64,000 nt of DNA from Sphingopyxis lindanitolerans (GTDB taxonomy: Bacteria; Pseudomonadota; Alphaproteobacteria; Sphingomonadales; Sphingomonadaceae), in assembly GCF_002993885.1 (NCBI RefSeq), contig NZ_CM009578.1, forward strand, positions 4,085,435 through 4,149,434, written 5' to 3'. A model generated the notes under the pieces. The model was not told the DNA's origin. It searched no databases and saw nothing but the letters and a program-made list of their open reading frames with translations. This document shows, in pieces, positions 35,419 to 46,789 of this stretch. Position numbers and translations under genes: made by a program. Each line of letters begins with the position of its first letter. Position 1 is the first letter of the stretch.

Positions 35419-35488
35419 ATCCCGGCGAAGGCCGGGATCTCGCCGGTGCATCAGAACGCGACGGCGAGATCCCGGCCTTCGCCGGGAT
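35419..35488. repeat. perfect 27-bp inverted repeat
   Basis: Arms at 35419-35445 and 35462-35488 (ATCCCGGCGAAGGCCGGGAT plus CTCGCCG) are exact complements with a 16-base centre. Each arm is itself a small hairpin (CCCGGC-GAAG-GCCGGG). It follows ybaB, precedes lon and may end the dnaX transcript. A shorter copy of the same motif is at 58205-58226. Confidence 0.85.
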
Positions 35489-35539
35489 CACGGATTGAGA
35501 CGGGGAGGAGCGAGCCTTTCCCCATTCACCCCACCGTCA

Positions 35540-35567
35540 TTGAATGCGCGGCAAGTTACGCCATATT
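35540..35567 (+). promoter_or_regulatory. possible lon promoter
   Basis: TTGAAT (35540-35545) and CATATT (35562-35567) are 16 bases apart, about 60 bases before the lon ATG. The -10 is preceded by C, so a heat-shock type promoter is possible but not shown. Confidence 0.35.
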
Positions 35568-35626
35568 AGCGATGAAATACCTATAAGAAGAGCGGCACGC
35601 CGGTCTGCGCCCGCCCAGGAGTTCCG

Positions 35627-38023
<2,397 letters not shown>

Positions 38024-38059
38024 TCGACCGACGACGAGCCTCGTTTCACCCTGATTCGT

Positions 38060-38098
38060 CGCAGAATTGGCGTTTTAGAGCGGTTTTCTGCGTTTTTT
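38060..38098 (+). terminator. terminator after lon
   Basis: CGCAGAA (38060-38066) pairs with TTCTGCG (38086-38092), followed at once by TTTTTT. The loop is long (19 bases). It ends just before the hup -35 box. Confidence 0.55.
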
Positions 38099-38101
38099 GT
38101 T

Positions 38102-38130
38102 TTGACAATCCCGTGTGAAACATCGTTAGT
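38102..38130 (+). promoter_or_regulatory. promoter of the HU gene
   Basis: A consensus -35 box TTGACA (38102-38107) is followed 17 bases later by GTTAGT (38125-38130) as a weak -10, about 60 bases before the hup ATG. Confidence 0.5.
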
Positions 38131-38190
38131 GACGCGCCATGGCTTCGGGCCATGAATCATTCTCTCAACCAACGCAGGGGTTCCTTAGGC

Positions 38191-38463
38191 ATGAACAAAC
38201 AAGACCTGATCGCCGCCGTCGCTGACTCGAGCGGCCTCACCAAGGGCGACGCGAGCAAGGCGGTCGAAGCTGTGTTCGATTCGATCACCGGCGCGCTGAA
38301 GAAGGGCGGCGAAGTCCGTCTCGTCGGTTTCGGCACGTTCGCGGTCAGCAAGCGCAAGGCGTCGACCGGTCGCAACCCGCGCACCGGCGAAACGATGACC
38401 ATCGCGGCGTCGAACCAGCCGAAGTTCAAGGCCGGCAAGGCCCTCAAGGATGCCGTCAACTGA
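38191..38463 (+). CDS. hup: DNA-binding protein HU
   Basis: A 90-residue histone-like protein that bends DNA as a dimer. MNKQDLIAAVADSSGLTKGDA, VGFGTFAVSKRKASTGRNPRTGE (the DNA-binding arm) and PKFKAGKALKDAVN are canonical. The ATG at 38191 follows AGGGG and gives the standard length. It lies downstream of lon, as in many proteobacteria. Confidence 0.97.
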   Translation: MNKQDLIAAVADSSGLTKGDASKAVEAVFDSITGALKKGGEVRLVGFGTFAVSKRKASTGRNPRTGETMTIAASNQPKFKAGKALKDAVN

Positions 38464-38493
38464 TTTGACGGGCACCTTCAGGTGATATCATCT

Positions 38494-38522
38494 CGGGCCG
38501 TGGCGCAAGCTGCGGCCCGATT
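38494..38522 (+). terminator. terminator after the HU gene
   Basis: CGGGCCG (38494-38500) and CGGCCCG (38513-38519) form a 7-bp GC stem with a 12-base loop, followed by ATTT. The region from here to the tRNA at 38624 holds no other feature I can support. Confidence 0.55.
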
Positions 38523-38623
38523 TGATTCGGCGCGATCGGTGTCGAATGGACGTTGCATTACCCGCGCGAGCGGCTATGGACGGCCGGCTTTCGGAAGCTG
38601 CTGCTTTTCGGTCGGCATGGAAT

Positions 38624-38698
38624 GGGCGCGTAGCTCAGCGGTAGAGCACACCCTTCACACGGGTGGGGTCACAGGTTCAATCCCTGTCGCGCCCACCA
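38624..38698 (+). tRNA. tRNA-Val (anticodon CAC)
   Basis: A complete cloverleaf with encoded CCA. The acceptor GGGCGCG pairs with CGCGCCC; the D-arm is AGCTCAGCGGTAGAGC; the anticodon stem CACCC/GGGTG holds the loop TTCACAC, so the anticodon is CAC (valine, codon GTG); the T-arm contains GGTTCAATCC. There is no intron. It reads the GTG codon, which is frequent in this high-GC genome. Confidence 0.95.
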
Positions 38699-38787
38699 TT
38701 CCACCCGACCGGCGCGGCAGAGGCAGAACAGAGGCTGACCGTGCCATTCATCGCTTATTCAATGCGTTCGCATTAGAAGCACGGGCC

Positions 38788-39093
38788 ATGATCCGCACCC
38801 TGACCCTCTCGCTCGCTTCCGCCCTGTTCCTTGCCGCATCGCCCGCGACCGCGCGCGTCGAGCGCGATCAGGACAATATGCGCAACGCCGCGGCACAAGG
38901 ACAGGTCATCCCGCTCAACCGGTTGGTCGCCGAGGTGAAGGCGCGGCCGCCCTACAACGGCATGACCTATCTCGGCGGGCCGCAGTTCGACGCCCGCCGG
39001 ATGATCTATGCACTGAAATTCATGGATGGTTCGCAGGTCGTTATCGTCTATGTCGATGCCCGCACTGGCCGGATCGTCGGCCGCAAACCCTGA
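38788..39093 (+). CDS. secreted PepSY-like protein
   Basis: A 101-residue protein with a signal peptide (LTLSLASALFLAASPATA) and one small domain, LNRLVAEVKARPPY...YALKFMDGSQVVIVYVDARTGRIVG, which fits the PepSY/YkwD-like periplasmic regulator fold. It lies 100 bases before a response-regulator/kinase pair, a layout in which such proteins often tune the kinase from the periplasm. The ATG at 38788 opens the signal peptide and is preferred to upstream frames that cross the tRNA. Confidence 0.7.
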   Translation: MIRTLTLSLASALFLAASPATARVERDQDNMRNAAAQGQVIPLNRLVAEVKARPPYNGMTYLGGPQFDARRMIYALKFMDGSQVVIVYVDARTGRIVGRKP

Positions 39094-39193
39094 CATCTCC
39101 CAACGCAACGACATTTTGCGATGATCGTTCGGACTTGATACACAGTCGTGACATGGCGGCCGGAATATCGGTGCGCAAAGGAAAGGCGCTTGC

Positions 39194-39859
39194 ATGCGGA
39201 TTTTGATTGTCGAGGACGAACCCACGCTGGGTCCGCAGCTCAAGGCCACGCTCGAAGGCGCGGGCTATGCCGTCGATCTTGCGACCGATGGCGAGGACGG
39301 CCATTTCCTCGGCTCGACCGAAAATTATGACGCGGCGATCCTTGATCTGGGGTTGCCCGAGATCGACGGATTGACGGTGCTCGATCGTTGGCGGCGCGAG
39401 AAGCGCAATTTCCCGGTGCTCGTCCTGACCGCGCGCGACAGCTGGTCGGACAAGGTCGCGGGGCTCGACGCGGGCGCCGACGATTATCTGGCCAAGCCTT
39501 TCCAGACCGAGGAACTGATCGCCCGCCTGCGCGCGCTGATCCGCCGCGCCTCGGGCAATGCGTCGAGCGAACTGATCGCGGGCAAGGTGCGCCTCGATAC
39601 CCGGTCGGGCCGCGTGACCCTTGATGGCGAACCGGTCAAGCTCACCGCGCAGGAATATAAGCTGCTGTCCTACCTGCTCCATCACAAGGGCAAGGTCGTG
39701 TCGCGCACCGAATTGATCGAGCATATCTATGATCAGGATTTCGACCGCGATTCGAACACGATCGAAGTGTTCGTGACGCGCATCCGCAAGAAACTGGGCG
39801 CCGACATCATTACCACGATCCGCGGTCTCGGCTACCAGCTCGACGATCCGCAGGGCTGA
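39194..39859 (+). CDS. OmpR-family response regulator
   Basis: A 221-residue regulator. The receiver domain has EDEP at residues 8-11, the phospho-acceptor Asp51 in AILDLGLPE and Lys in DYLAKPF. The C-terminal winged helix (residues about 125-218) has LTAQEYKLLSYLLHHKGKV and RIRKKLGADIITTIRGLGYQL. It resembles PhoP/QseB-type regulators. It is followed by its kinase 7 bases later. Target genes are unknown; the PepSY-like gene upstream is a candidate. Confidence 0.92.
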   Translation: MRILIVEDEPTLGPQLKATLEGAGYAVDLATDGEDGHFLGSTENYDAAILDLGLPEIDGLTVLDRWRREKRNFPVLVLTARDSWSDKVAGLDAGADDYLAKPFQTEELIARLRALIRRASGNASSELIAGKVRLDTRSGRVTLDGEPVKLTAQEYKLLSYLLHHKGKVVSRTELIEHIYDQDFDRDSNTIEVFVTRIRKKLGADIITTIRGLGYQLDDPQG

Positions 39860-39866
39860 CCCGTTC

Positions 39867-41288
39867 GTGGCGGACGCCGCCCCGGCAGCCTTGACCGAAG
39901 CGGCAGCACCGTCCCCGCCGCCGCCAACGCCGTCCCCGCCGGTGGCGCTGACCAGCCGCGTCACCGGCTCGCTCGCGCGGCGCATGATCGCGATCGCGGC
40001 GATCTGGATTTCGGTGCTGCTGATCGGCGGCGGCTTCGCGCTCGACCGGGTGCTGACCGGCGCGATCACCCGCAATTTCGACTCCAGCCTCGAATATGTG
40101 CTGATCGCGATGATCCGTTCGTCCGAAATCGGCCCCGATGGCGAGGTGCGGCTGATCGAGCCGCTCGGCGACCAGCGCTTCCTCGAACCTTATAGCGGTC
40201 TTTATTGGCAGATCAGCGGCACGGGGCAGGAGCCCTATCGTTCGCGCTCGCTGTGGGAGCGCACGCTGCGTCCGCCGCGCGAGCATGTCGACGATGAACT
40301 GCACACCTATAACAGCAACCAGTTTCCCGACGAGGAACTGCGGGTGCTCGAACGCAACGTCCTGCTTCCGGGCAGCCGGACGAACTGGCGCTTCCAGATC
40401 GCCCAGTCGCGCGATGCGCTCGATCTTCAGATCCGCGCGGTGCGCGCGACGCTGATCCCCAGCCTGGCGCTGCTCGGCCTCGGGCTTATCATCCTCGCCG
40501 CGCTCCAGACCTTTTACGGCCTGCTGCCGCTGCGTCATATCCGCCGCGCGATCGCCGCGATGCGCGGTGGGCAGAATCGCCGCATCACCGCGCCGCTGCC
40601 GCTGGAGGTGCAGCCGATGGTCGATGAACTCAACGCGCTGCTCGCGCATAATGAAAAGCAGGCCGAGGAGGCGCGGCTGCACGCGGGCAACCTTGCCCAT
40701 GCGCTCAAGACCCCGCTCACCGTGCTCGTCAACAGCGCGACCGGCTCCGACAGCGAACTGGCGAACACGGTGCGGCGCGAAGCGGCGACGATGCAGAGGC
40801 AGGTCGAGCATCACCTTGCGCGCGCCCGCGCGGTCGGCCGCCGCGGCGCGGCACAGGCGCGCGCCAATGTCCGCGAGAGCGTCGACAGCGTCGCGCGCGC
40901 GGTCGGGCTGCTCTATCCTGATGTCCGCCTCGACGCGGCGGGCGACCGGACGCTGGTGGCGCGGTTGGAGCGGCAGGATTTGGACGAGTTGATTGGAAAC
41001 CTGCTCGAAAACGCGGCTAAATATGGCGGCGGCAGCGTCTTCGTCACGATCCAGCGCGACGGCGATATGGCCGAAATCCTGGTCGAGGACGACGGCGCAG
41101 GCATCTCGCCCGCCGATCGCGACCGCGTCATCGACCGCGGCGTGCGGCTCGACAGCGGCAAGCCGGGGACGGGGCTGGGATTGGCGATCGTCCGCGATGT
41201 GGCGGAGATTTACGGGGGTAGCATCACGCTGGAGGAAAGCGAGGATCTGGGCGGATTGCTGGTGCGGCTGCGGTTGCCGGCGGGGTAG
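39867..41288 (+). CDS. sensor histidine kinase
   Basis: A 473-residue kinase with a GTG start. After a Pro/Ala-rich cytoplasmic N-terminus (about 30 residues) come two membrane helices (about 40-60 and 195-215) around a periplasmic sensor region, a HAMP-like linker, the phospho-accepting His in NLAHALKTPLTVLV and the ATPase motifs NLLENAAKYGG, EDDGAGI and GTGLGLAIV. The AHALKTPL H-box is typical of the PhoQ group. It pairs with the regulator encoded just before. Confidence 0.9.
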   Translation: MADAAPAALTEAAAPSPPPPTPSPPVALTSRVTGSLARRMIAIAAIWISVLLIGGGFALDRVLTGAITRNFDSSLEYVLIAMIRSSEIGPDGEVRLIEPLGDQRFLEPYSGLYWQISGTGQEPYRSRSLWERTLRPPREHVDDELHTYNSNQFPDEELRVLERNVLLPGSRTNWRFQIAQSRDALDLQIRAVRATLIPSLALLGLGLIILAALQTFYGLLPLRHIRRAIAAMRGGQNRRITAPLPLEVQPMVDELNALLAHNEKQAEEARLHAGNLAHALKTPLTVLVNSATGSDSELANTVRREAATMQRQVEHHLARARAVGRRGAAQARANVRESVDSVARAVGLLYPDVRLDAAGDRTLVARLERQDLDELIGNLLENAAKYGGGSVFVTIQRDGDMAEILVEDDGAGISPADRDRVIDRGVRLDSGKPGTGLGLAIVRDVAEIYGGSITLEESEDLGGLLVRLRLPAG

Positions 41289-41314
41289 GGCGGCTTTGGG
41301 GTGGGAAGCGGCCA

Positions 41315-41456
41315 TTGCCAGTTCCTCCCCGGAACGGGGAGGTGGCAGCCCGCAGGGCTGACGGAGGGGTCGAAACCTCTCGTCAGGACGCACCGCTGCG
41401 ACCCCTCCACCACCCTTCGGGCGGTCCCCCTCCCCGTTCCGGGGAGGAATTGGCAA
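41315..41456. repeat. inverted-repeat element, type A (second copy)
   Basis: TTCCTCCCCGGAACGGGGAGG (41322-41342) and its exact complement (41429-41449) flank a centre containing CGGAGGGGTCG and CGACCCCTCCACCACC, which also pair. One more block (TTGCCA) extends the ends. It is related to the element at 29772-29918 and fills the gap between the kinase and GST genes, which converge. Confidence 0.8.
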
Positions 41457-41482
41457 CGCCAGCTTCTGGTCGTTAGGTGACG

Positions 41483-42172
41483 TCAGGCCGCGCAGACTTC
41501 CAGCCCGCGCTGCACCGCCGGGCGTGCCAACCCGCGATCGAGCCACGCCTGCACATTTCCGAACCGCTCGAACCCGACGATCTCGGCCGCGTCATAGAAG
41601 CCGATGAGGTTGCGCACCCAGCCGAGTAGCGAGATGTCGGCGATGCCGTAATCCGCGTCCATGATCCACGTCCGCCCGGCGAGGCGGTCGTCGAGGACGC
41701 CGAGCAGGCGCGCTGATTCGGCCGCGTAACGATCGCGTGGGCGCTTGTCCTCATAGTCGCGCCCGGCGAATTTGTGGAAGAAGCCGAGCTGGCCGAAGAT
41801 CGGCCCGGCGCCGCCCATCTGCCACATCAGCCACTGGATCGCCTCGTAACGCCGGCCGGGATCATCGGGGAGGAAGCAGCCGGTCTTTTCGGCGAGATAG
41901 ATCAGAATCGCGCCCGATTCGAACAAAGCGAGCGGCTTTCCGCCCGGACCGTCGGGGTCGTAAATCGCGGGAATCTTGCCGTTGGGGTTGAGTGCGAGAA
42001 AGGCCGGATCGTGGCTTTCGTTCGCCATGATGTCGACGCGGTGCGCCTCATAGGGCAGGCCGCATTCCTCCAGCATGATGCTGACCTTGACCCCGTTCGG
42101 CGTCGGCAAGCCGAAGAGCTGGAGCCGGTCGGGATGCGCGGCGGGCCATTTCGCGAAGATCGGATGGCTCAT
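41483..42172 (-). CDS. glutathione S-transferase (Nu/YghU-like)
   Basis: A 229-residue cytoplasmic protein. The thioredoxin-like N-terminal domain has LFGLPTPNGVKVSIMLEECG, NPNGKIPAIYDPDG and LFESGAILIYLAE; the helical C-terminal domain has MWQMGGAGPIFGQLGFFHKFA, characteristic of the Nu class (YfcG/YghU), which often show disulfide-bond reductase activity. It overlaps the chorismate mutase gene by ATGA (42169-42172). Confidence 0.9.
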   Translation of the reverse strand: MSHPIFAKWPAAHPDRLQLFGLPTPNGVKVSIMLEECGLPYEAHRVDIMANESHDPAFLALNPNGKIPAIYDPDGPGGKPLALFESGAILIYLAEKTGCFLPDDPGRRYEAIQWLMWQMGGAGPIFGQLGFFHKFAGRDYEDKRPRDRYAAESARLLGVLDDRLAGRTWIMDADYGIADISLLGWVRNLIGFYDAAEIVGFERFGNVQAWLDRGLARPAVQRGLEVCAA

Positions 42173-42456
42173 GCTTCGCTCTCCCGCTTGGCCTGTTGGT
42201 GGTGACGGATCACTTCATCGATGATGAAGCGCAGGAATTTCTCGGTGAAATCGGGGTCGAGATCGGCGTCGCGGGCCAGGCTGCGCAGCCGTTCGATCTG
42301 CCGGGCCTCGCGATCGGGGTCGGCGGGGGGCAGGTCGATCCGCGCCTTGAGCTCGCCGACCGCCTTGGTCACCTTGAACCGCTCGGCGAGCATATAGACC
42401 AGCGACGCGTCGATATTGTCGATACTTTGACGGTAACGGCTCAACTGGTCGTCCAT
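42169..42456 (-). CDS. chorismate mutase (AroQ type), second copy
   Basis: A 95-residue all-helical protein. RQSIDNIDASLVYMLAERFKVTKAVGELKA holds the Arg/Lys of the active site in helix 1, followed by ERLRSLARDADLDPDF and FLRFIIDEVIRHHQ. It should convert chorismate to prephenate. The ATG at 42456 gives the normal single-domain length; the longer frame runs antisense to the polyprenyl synthase. It is coupled to a GST gene. It differs clearly from the protein at 25650-25964. Confidence 0.88.
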   Translation of the reverse strand: MDDQLSRYRQSIDNIDASLVYMLAERFKVTKAVGELKARIDLPPADPDREARQIERLRSLARDADLDPDFTEKFLRFIIDEVIRHHQQAKRESEA

Positions 42457-42561
42457 GCGCGGCTCCTTGCGATACCCGGCACGCTTGGCACCGGCGAGGG
42501 GCGGCTGGCAAGCCGAAAGTCGTTGCAAAAAAATGGCCGCGCGGCCAAGGCTCGGCCCGTC

Positions 42562-43575
42562 ATGACTGCGGAAATCCACCTGCTCCACGGCGACCGGCCG
42601 CCCTCGCTCGACCCGATGATGGCGCTCGTCGCCGCTGACATGAATGAGGTGAATGCGGTCATTCTCGACCGGATGCAGTCCGAAGTGCCGCTGATCCCCG
42701 AACTGGCCGGGCATCTGATCGCGGGCGGCGGCAAGCGGATGCGCCCAATGTTGACGCTCGCTTGCGGCCGACTGCTCGACTATCCGGGCCACCGCCATTG
42801 CAAGCTCGCCGCCGCGGTCGAATTCATCCACACCGCGACCCTGCTCCACGACGATGTCGTCGACGGATCGAACCTGCGCCGCGGCCGCAAGACCGCGAAC
42901 ATCATCTGGGGCAACAGCGCCTCGGTGCTGGTCGGCGACTTCCTGTTCAGTCGCGCGTTCGAGGTGATGGTCGAGGACGGCTCGCTGAAGGTGCTGAAAA
43001 TCCTCTCGCGTGCCTCGGCGGTGATCGCCGAGGGTGAGGTCAACCAGCTCTCCGCCCAGCGCCGGATCGAGACGAGCGAGGACCAGTATCTCGCGATCAT
43101 CAACGCCAAGACCGCCGAACTGTTCGCCGCGGCGTGCAAGATCGCCGCGGTCGTCGCAGAACGCGACGACGCGACCGAAGCCGCGCTCGACGCCTATGGC
43201 CGCAACCTCGGCATCGCCTTCCAACTCGTTGACGACGCGATCGACTATGTTTCCGACGCCGAAACGATGGGCAAGGGCGTCGGCGACGATTTTCGCGACG
43301 GCAAGGTCACGCTCCCGGTCATCCTCGCCTATGCGCGCGGCAGCGCCGAAGAACGCGATTTCTGGAAACAGGCGATCGTCGGGCATCGCACGTCGGACGA
43401 GGATCTCGCCTATGCGACGTCATTGCTGCTCAAGCATGACACGATCGCCGACACGCTGGCGCGGGCCCGCCATTATGGCCAGCGCGCGGTCGATGCGATC
43501 GGCGGCTTTCGCGCCAGCCAGGCCAAGACCGCGCTGACCGAAGCGGTCGCCTTCGCGGTCGCCCGCGCTTATTGA
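42562..43575 (+). CDS. ispB: polyprenyl diphosphate synthase (octaprenyl/decaprenyl type)
   Basis: A 337-residue trans-prenyltransferase that makes the ubiquinone side chain. First Asp-rich motif LLHDDVVDGSNLRRG, second Asp-rich motif QLVDDAIDY, and GGGKRMRPML near the start are all intact. The chain length cannot be read directly; sphingomonads mostly use Q-10, which would make it a decaprenyl synthase. It is divergent from the chorismate mutase gene and precedes hrpB. Confidence 0.92.
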   Translation: MTAEIHLLHGDRPPSLDPMMALVAADMNEVNAVILDRMQSEVPLIPELAGHLIAGGGKRMRPMLTLACGRLLDYPGHRHCKLAAAVEFIHTATLLHDDVVDGSNLRRGRKTANIIWGNSASVLVGDFLFSRAFEVMVEDGSLKVLKILSRASAVIAEGEVNQLSAQRRIETSEDQYLAIINAKTAELFAAACKIAAVVAERDDATEAALDAYGRNLGIAFQLVDDAIDYVSDAETMGKGVGDDFRDGKVTLPVILAYARGSAEERDFWKQAIVGHRTSDEDLAYATSLLLKHDTIADTLARARHYGQRAVDAIGGFRASQAKTALTEAVAFAVARAY

Positions 43576-43583
43576 GGCTGCTG

Positions 43584-46046
43584 ATGAGGCAGGCGCTGCC
43601 GATCGACGCGGTGCTGCCCGACATCATGGCGGCGCTGCTTCTCAAGCCCAATGCCGTCGTCGTCGCGCCGCCGGGGGCGGGGAAGACGACGCGCGTTGCG
43701 CCGGCTCTGCTCGATCAGCCGTGGTGCAAGGGGACGGTGTGGCTGCTGTCGCCGCGCCGTCTGGCCGCGCGCGCCGCCGCCGAACGCATCGCCGAGGAGA
43801 TGGGGGAGGCGGTCGGTGGCCGGGTCGGCTATGCGACGCGGCTCGACAGCAAACAGTCGGCGGCGACGCGGCTGCTGGTGATGACGCCGGGGCTGTTCCG
43901 TAACCGCATCCTCGCCGATCCCGAACTCGCGGGCGTGTCGGCGGTGCTGTTCGACGAGGTGCACGAACGCAGCCTCGACGGCGATTTCGCGCTCGCGCTG
44001 GCGATCGACGCGCAGCAGGGATTGCGCGACGACCTCCGCCTCGTCGCGATGTCGGCGACGCTCGACGGCGCGCGGTTCGGGGCGCTGCTCGGCGACGCGC
44101 CCGTGGTCCGGAGCGAGGGCAAGAGCTGGCCGCTCGACCTGCGCCATGTGGGGCGCCGCGCCGAGGACCGGCTGGAAGCCTCCATGCTGTCGGCGGTGCG
44201 GCAGGCGATGATCGACGAGAGCGCAGGCGACATGCTCGCCTTTCTGCCCGGTGCTGCCGATATCGAGCGCACCGCGGCGGCGGTCGAGGCGGCGGGATTG
44301 CCGCTCATCGTCCATCGGCTGCACGGTCAGATCGAACCGACGCAGCAGCGCAAGGCGCTCGTTCGCGACCCCAGCGGCGGTCGCAAGCTGATCCTGGCGA
44401 CGAGCATTGCCGAGACCAGCCTGACGATCGAGGGCGTGCGGATCGTGATCGACGCGGGACTGTCGCGGCGCCCGCGTTTCGACAGGGCGGCGGGGATCGC
44501 GCGCCTCGTCACCGAACGCGCGAGCCAGGCGTCGGCGACCCAGCGCGCGGGCCGCGCGGCGCGGCAGGGACCGGGGGTCGCCTATCGCCTGTGGGAAGCG
44601 GCGGCAACCGCGGGGATGCCGCCGTTCGACCCGCCCGAAATTCACGAGAATGACCTGATGCCCGTCGTGCTCGATTGCGCGAGCTGGGGCATCGTCGATC
44701 CGCGCCAATTGGGCTGGCTGGACCCGCCATCGCCCGCCGCCATTGCCGAAGCCAAGGCGCGACTTCGCGCGATCGGCGCGCTTGGCGACGACGGGCGGAT
44801 CACCGCGCATGGCAAGGCGCTCGCGGCGATCCCGCTGCCGGTGCCGCTCGCCCATATGCTGCTCGACGCGGCGCGCGCGGGGGAGGCGGATATGGCCGCG
44901 AAGCTTGCGGTGCTGCTCACCGAGCCGGGGCTTGGCGGGCGCGGCGTCGATGTCGATGCGCGGCTTCAGCGCTGGAAAGGCATGAAGGGCGACCGCGCCG
45001 AGGGGGCGTGGCGGCTCGCGCGGCGCCTGGCCGCGATTGGCGAAAAGCTGGCGGTCGACGCGGGTGCGCTCGACGACCGTTCGGTCGGCGGCTGGATCGC
45101 GACTGCCTGGCCCGACCGCGTCGCGCGCCAGCGGGCCGGGCAGCGGGGCGAATATCTGGGCACCGGCGGCCGCGCCTACAAACTCGACCCGCTCGACCCG
45201 CTCGCGAACAGCGAATGGCTCGCCATCGCCGATGCGCAGGGTCATGCCGCCGGGGTGCGCATTCTTGGCGCGGCGCCGATCGCGCTGGCCGAGGTCGAAG
45301 CGATCTTCGCCGACCAGATCGTCAACCGTTCGGCGAGCAGCTATGACGCGGCCAGCGACCGCGTCGATCATCGCCGCGAACGCCGCCTCGGCGCGATCGC
45401 GCTGACGAGCGGGCAGGCGGGGCGGAGCGAGGGCGCCGAAAATGATATCGTGGTGCGGCTCGCCGCGGTGCGGGAAAAAGGACTCGGCCTCATCGGCTGG
45501 GGCGCGGTGTCGCAGGCGCTGCGCCAGCGCGCGTCGTTCGCGGGGCTCGACACGCTGTCGGCGCCCGCGCTCGCCGACAGCCTCGATATCTGGCTCGCGC
45601 CGTTGCTCGAACGATCGCGCGGGCTGCGCGATATCGGCGACCAGCGGCTTGCCGACGCGCTGTCCGGCCTGCTCGACTGGCCCGCGCGGCAATTGCTCGA
45701 AAAGCTGGCACCCGCCGACTATGCGACACCGGCGGGCAGCCGCCATGCGATCGACTATGGCGCCGACGGCGGCCCGACGGTCAGCGTGCGCGTGCAGGAA
45801 ATGTTCGGGCTTGGCCGCCACCCGGTGATCGGCGATCCGCCGGTGCCGCTCGTCCTCGCGCTGACCTCGCCCGCGCATCGGCCGATCCAGACCAGCCGTG
45901 ACATCGCCTCCTTCTGGAGCGGAAGCTGGTCGGAGGTCGCGAAGGAGATGCGCGGCCGCTATCCCAAGCATAGCTGGCCCGACGATCCGGCGACCGCGCG
46001 GCCGACCCTGCTGACCAAGGCGGCACAGGCGCGGCGCGATGGGTAA
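43584..46046 (+). CDS. hrpB: ATP-dependent helicase HrpB
   Basis: An 820-residue DEAH-box helicase. Walker A is APPGAGKTTRVAPALL, the DEAH-type box appears as FDEVHERSLDGDF, followed by SATLDG, motif V region ATSIAETSLTIEGVRIVIDAGLSR and motif VI QRAGRAARQGPG. The C-terminal HrpB domain (residues about 480-820) ends in RYPKHSWPDDPATARPT, the family tail. The ATG at 43584 was chosen over a TTG overlapping the ispB stop. The role is uncertain; E. coli hrpB mutants have little phenotype. Confidence 0.94.
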   Translation: MRQALPIDAVLPDIMAALLLKPNAVVVAPPGAGKTTRVAPALLDQPWCKGTVWLLSPRRLAARAAAERIAEEMGEAVGGRVGYATRLDSKQSAATRLLVMTPGLFRNRILADPELAGVSAVLFDEVHERSLDGDFALALAIDAQQGLRDDLRLVAMSATLDGARFGALLGDAPVVRSEGKSWPLDLRHVGRRAEDRLEASMLSAVRQAMIDESAGDMLAFLPGAADIERTAAAVEAAGLPLIVHRLHGQIEPTQQRKALVRDPSGGRKLILATSIAETSLTIEGVRIVIDAGLSRRPRFDRAAGIARLVTERASQASATQRAGRAARQGPGVAYRLWEAAATAGMPPFDPPEIHENDLMPVVLDCASWGIVDPRQLGWLDPPSPAAIAEAKARLRAIGALGDDGRITAHGKALAAIPLPVPLAHMLLDAARAGEADMAAKLAVLLTEPGLGGRGVDVDARLQRWKGMKGDRAEGAWRLARRLAAIGEKLAVDAGALDDRSVGGWIATAWPDRVARQRAGQRGEYLGTGGRAYKLDPLDPLANSEWLAIADAQGHAAGVRILGAAPIALAEVEAIFADQIVNRSASSYDAASDRVDHRRERRLGAIALTSGQAGRSEGAENDIVVRLAAVREKGLGLIGWGAVSQALRQRASFAGLDTLSAPALADSLDIWLAPLLERSRGLRDIGDQRLADALSGLLDWPARQLLEKLAPADYATPAGSRHAIDYGADGGPTVSVRVQEMFGLGRHPVIGDPPVPLVLALTSPAHRPIQTSRDIASFWSGSWSEVAKEMRGRYPKHSWPDDPATARPTLLTKAAQARRDG

Positions 46047-46116
46047 CAGGCCCCTTTCCGCCCGCGCCGCTTGGCGCTAAGGCGGCAGCAGAACCACAGT
46101 ATCAGGACGATCTTCG

Positions 46117-46395
46117 ATGAAAGCGCGTATCTTCCAGAAACCCAAGAATGCGATGCAGTCGGGACGGGCCGGCACGCAGCACTGGACGCTGGAATTCGCC
46201 CCCGCCGAGGCGCGCAAGGCCGACCCGCTGATGGGCTGGGCGGGTAGCGGCGACACCCGGCGCCAGATCCGCCTGGGCTTTGCCACCCGCGACGAGGCGG
46301 TCGCCTATGTCGAGAAGAACGGCATCGAGGTCGAGATTACGCCGACACCGGTGCGGACGCTGAAGATTCAGGCCTACGCCGACAATTTCCGGTAA
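46117..46395 (+). CDS. complex I accessory subunit (NDUFS4-like, 18 kDa)
   Basis: A 92-residue protein of the ETC complex I subunit family. KARIFQKPKNAMQSGRAGTQHWTLEF and DPLMGWAGSGDTRRQIRLGFATRDEAVAYVEKNG are conserved with mitochondrial NDUFS4, each over its own half. Alphaproteobacteria carry this accessory subunit of NADH:ubiquinone oxidoreductase. It is a single gene, far from any nuo cluster in this window, as is usual. Confidence 0.88.
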   Translation: MKARIFQKPKNAMQSGRAGTQHWTLEFAPAEARKADPLMGWAGSGDTRRQIRLGFATRDEAVAYVEKNGIEVEITPTPVRTLKIQAYADNFR

Positions 46396-46399
46396 AAAA

Positions 46400-46489
46400 C
46401 GTCGCCCCCGCGAAGGCGGGAGCCGCTGTCGGCTTACGCAGCGATGCTGGATAAGGCTGCCCGCGGGCCCCGCCTTCGCGGGGGCGACG
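46400..46489. repeat. perfect 21-bp inverted repeat, type C
   Basis: CGTCGCCCCCGCGAAGGCGGG (arm 46400-46420) is exactly complementary to 46469-46489. Each arm also folds on itself (CCCGC-GAAG-GCGGG). It lies between two convergent genes, so it may serve as a two-way terminator. Confidence 0.8.
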
Positions 46490-46494
46490 GATTC

Positions 46495-46710
46495 TTATTC
46501 CGCGTCCGGCTGCAATAATTTATGCAGGTGGACGACGACATATTTCATTTCGGCATCGTCAACGGTGCGCTGTGCGGCGCTGCGCCAGGCCTTTTCGGCC
46601 GATTTGTAATCGGGGAACAGGCCGACGACGTCGAGCGCGTTCAAATCGACGAAGTCGAGGCCCTGCGGATCGCTGACGCGCCCGCCGAACACGAGGTGCA
46701 ATTTGCTCAT
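46495..46710 (-). CDS. DUF4170 family protein
   Basis: A 71-residue protein: LHLVFGGRVSDPQGLDFVDLNALDVVGLFPDYKSAEKAWRSAAQ reads as a compact alpha/beta domain and fits the DUF4170 family of alphaproteobacteria. There is no signal peptide and no known function. It converges with the complex I subunit gene across the type C repeat. Confidence 0.7.
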   Translation of the reverse strand: MSKLHLVFGGRVSDPQGLDFVDLNALDVVGLFPDYKSAEKAWRSAAQRTVDDAEMKYVVVHLHKLLQPDAE

Positions 46711-46789
46711 GGATGCTTTCCTTGCGGCTAGCGCTGGGGAGGGGGACGGCGCGCCCCTACCAGCGCTTCGCCGTTACGGCAAGTCCGCC

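Noticed and set aside
43569..45971. An 800-codon minus-strand frame across hrpB
   Set aside because: Shadow of hrpB; low-complexity Arg/Gly/Ala-rich translation without recognisable domains.
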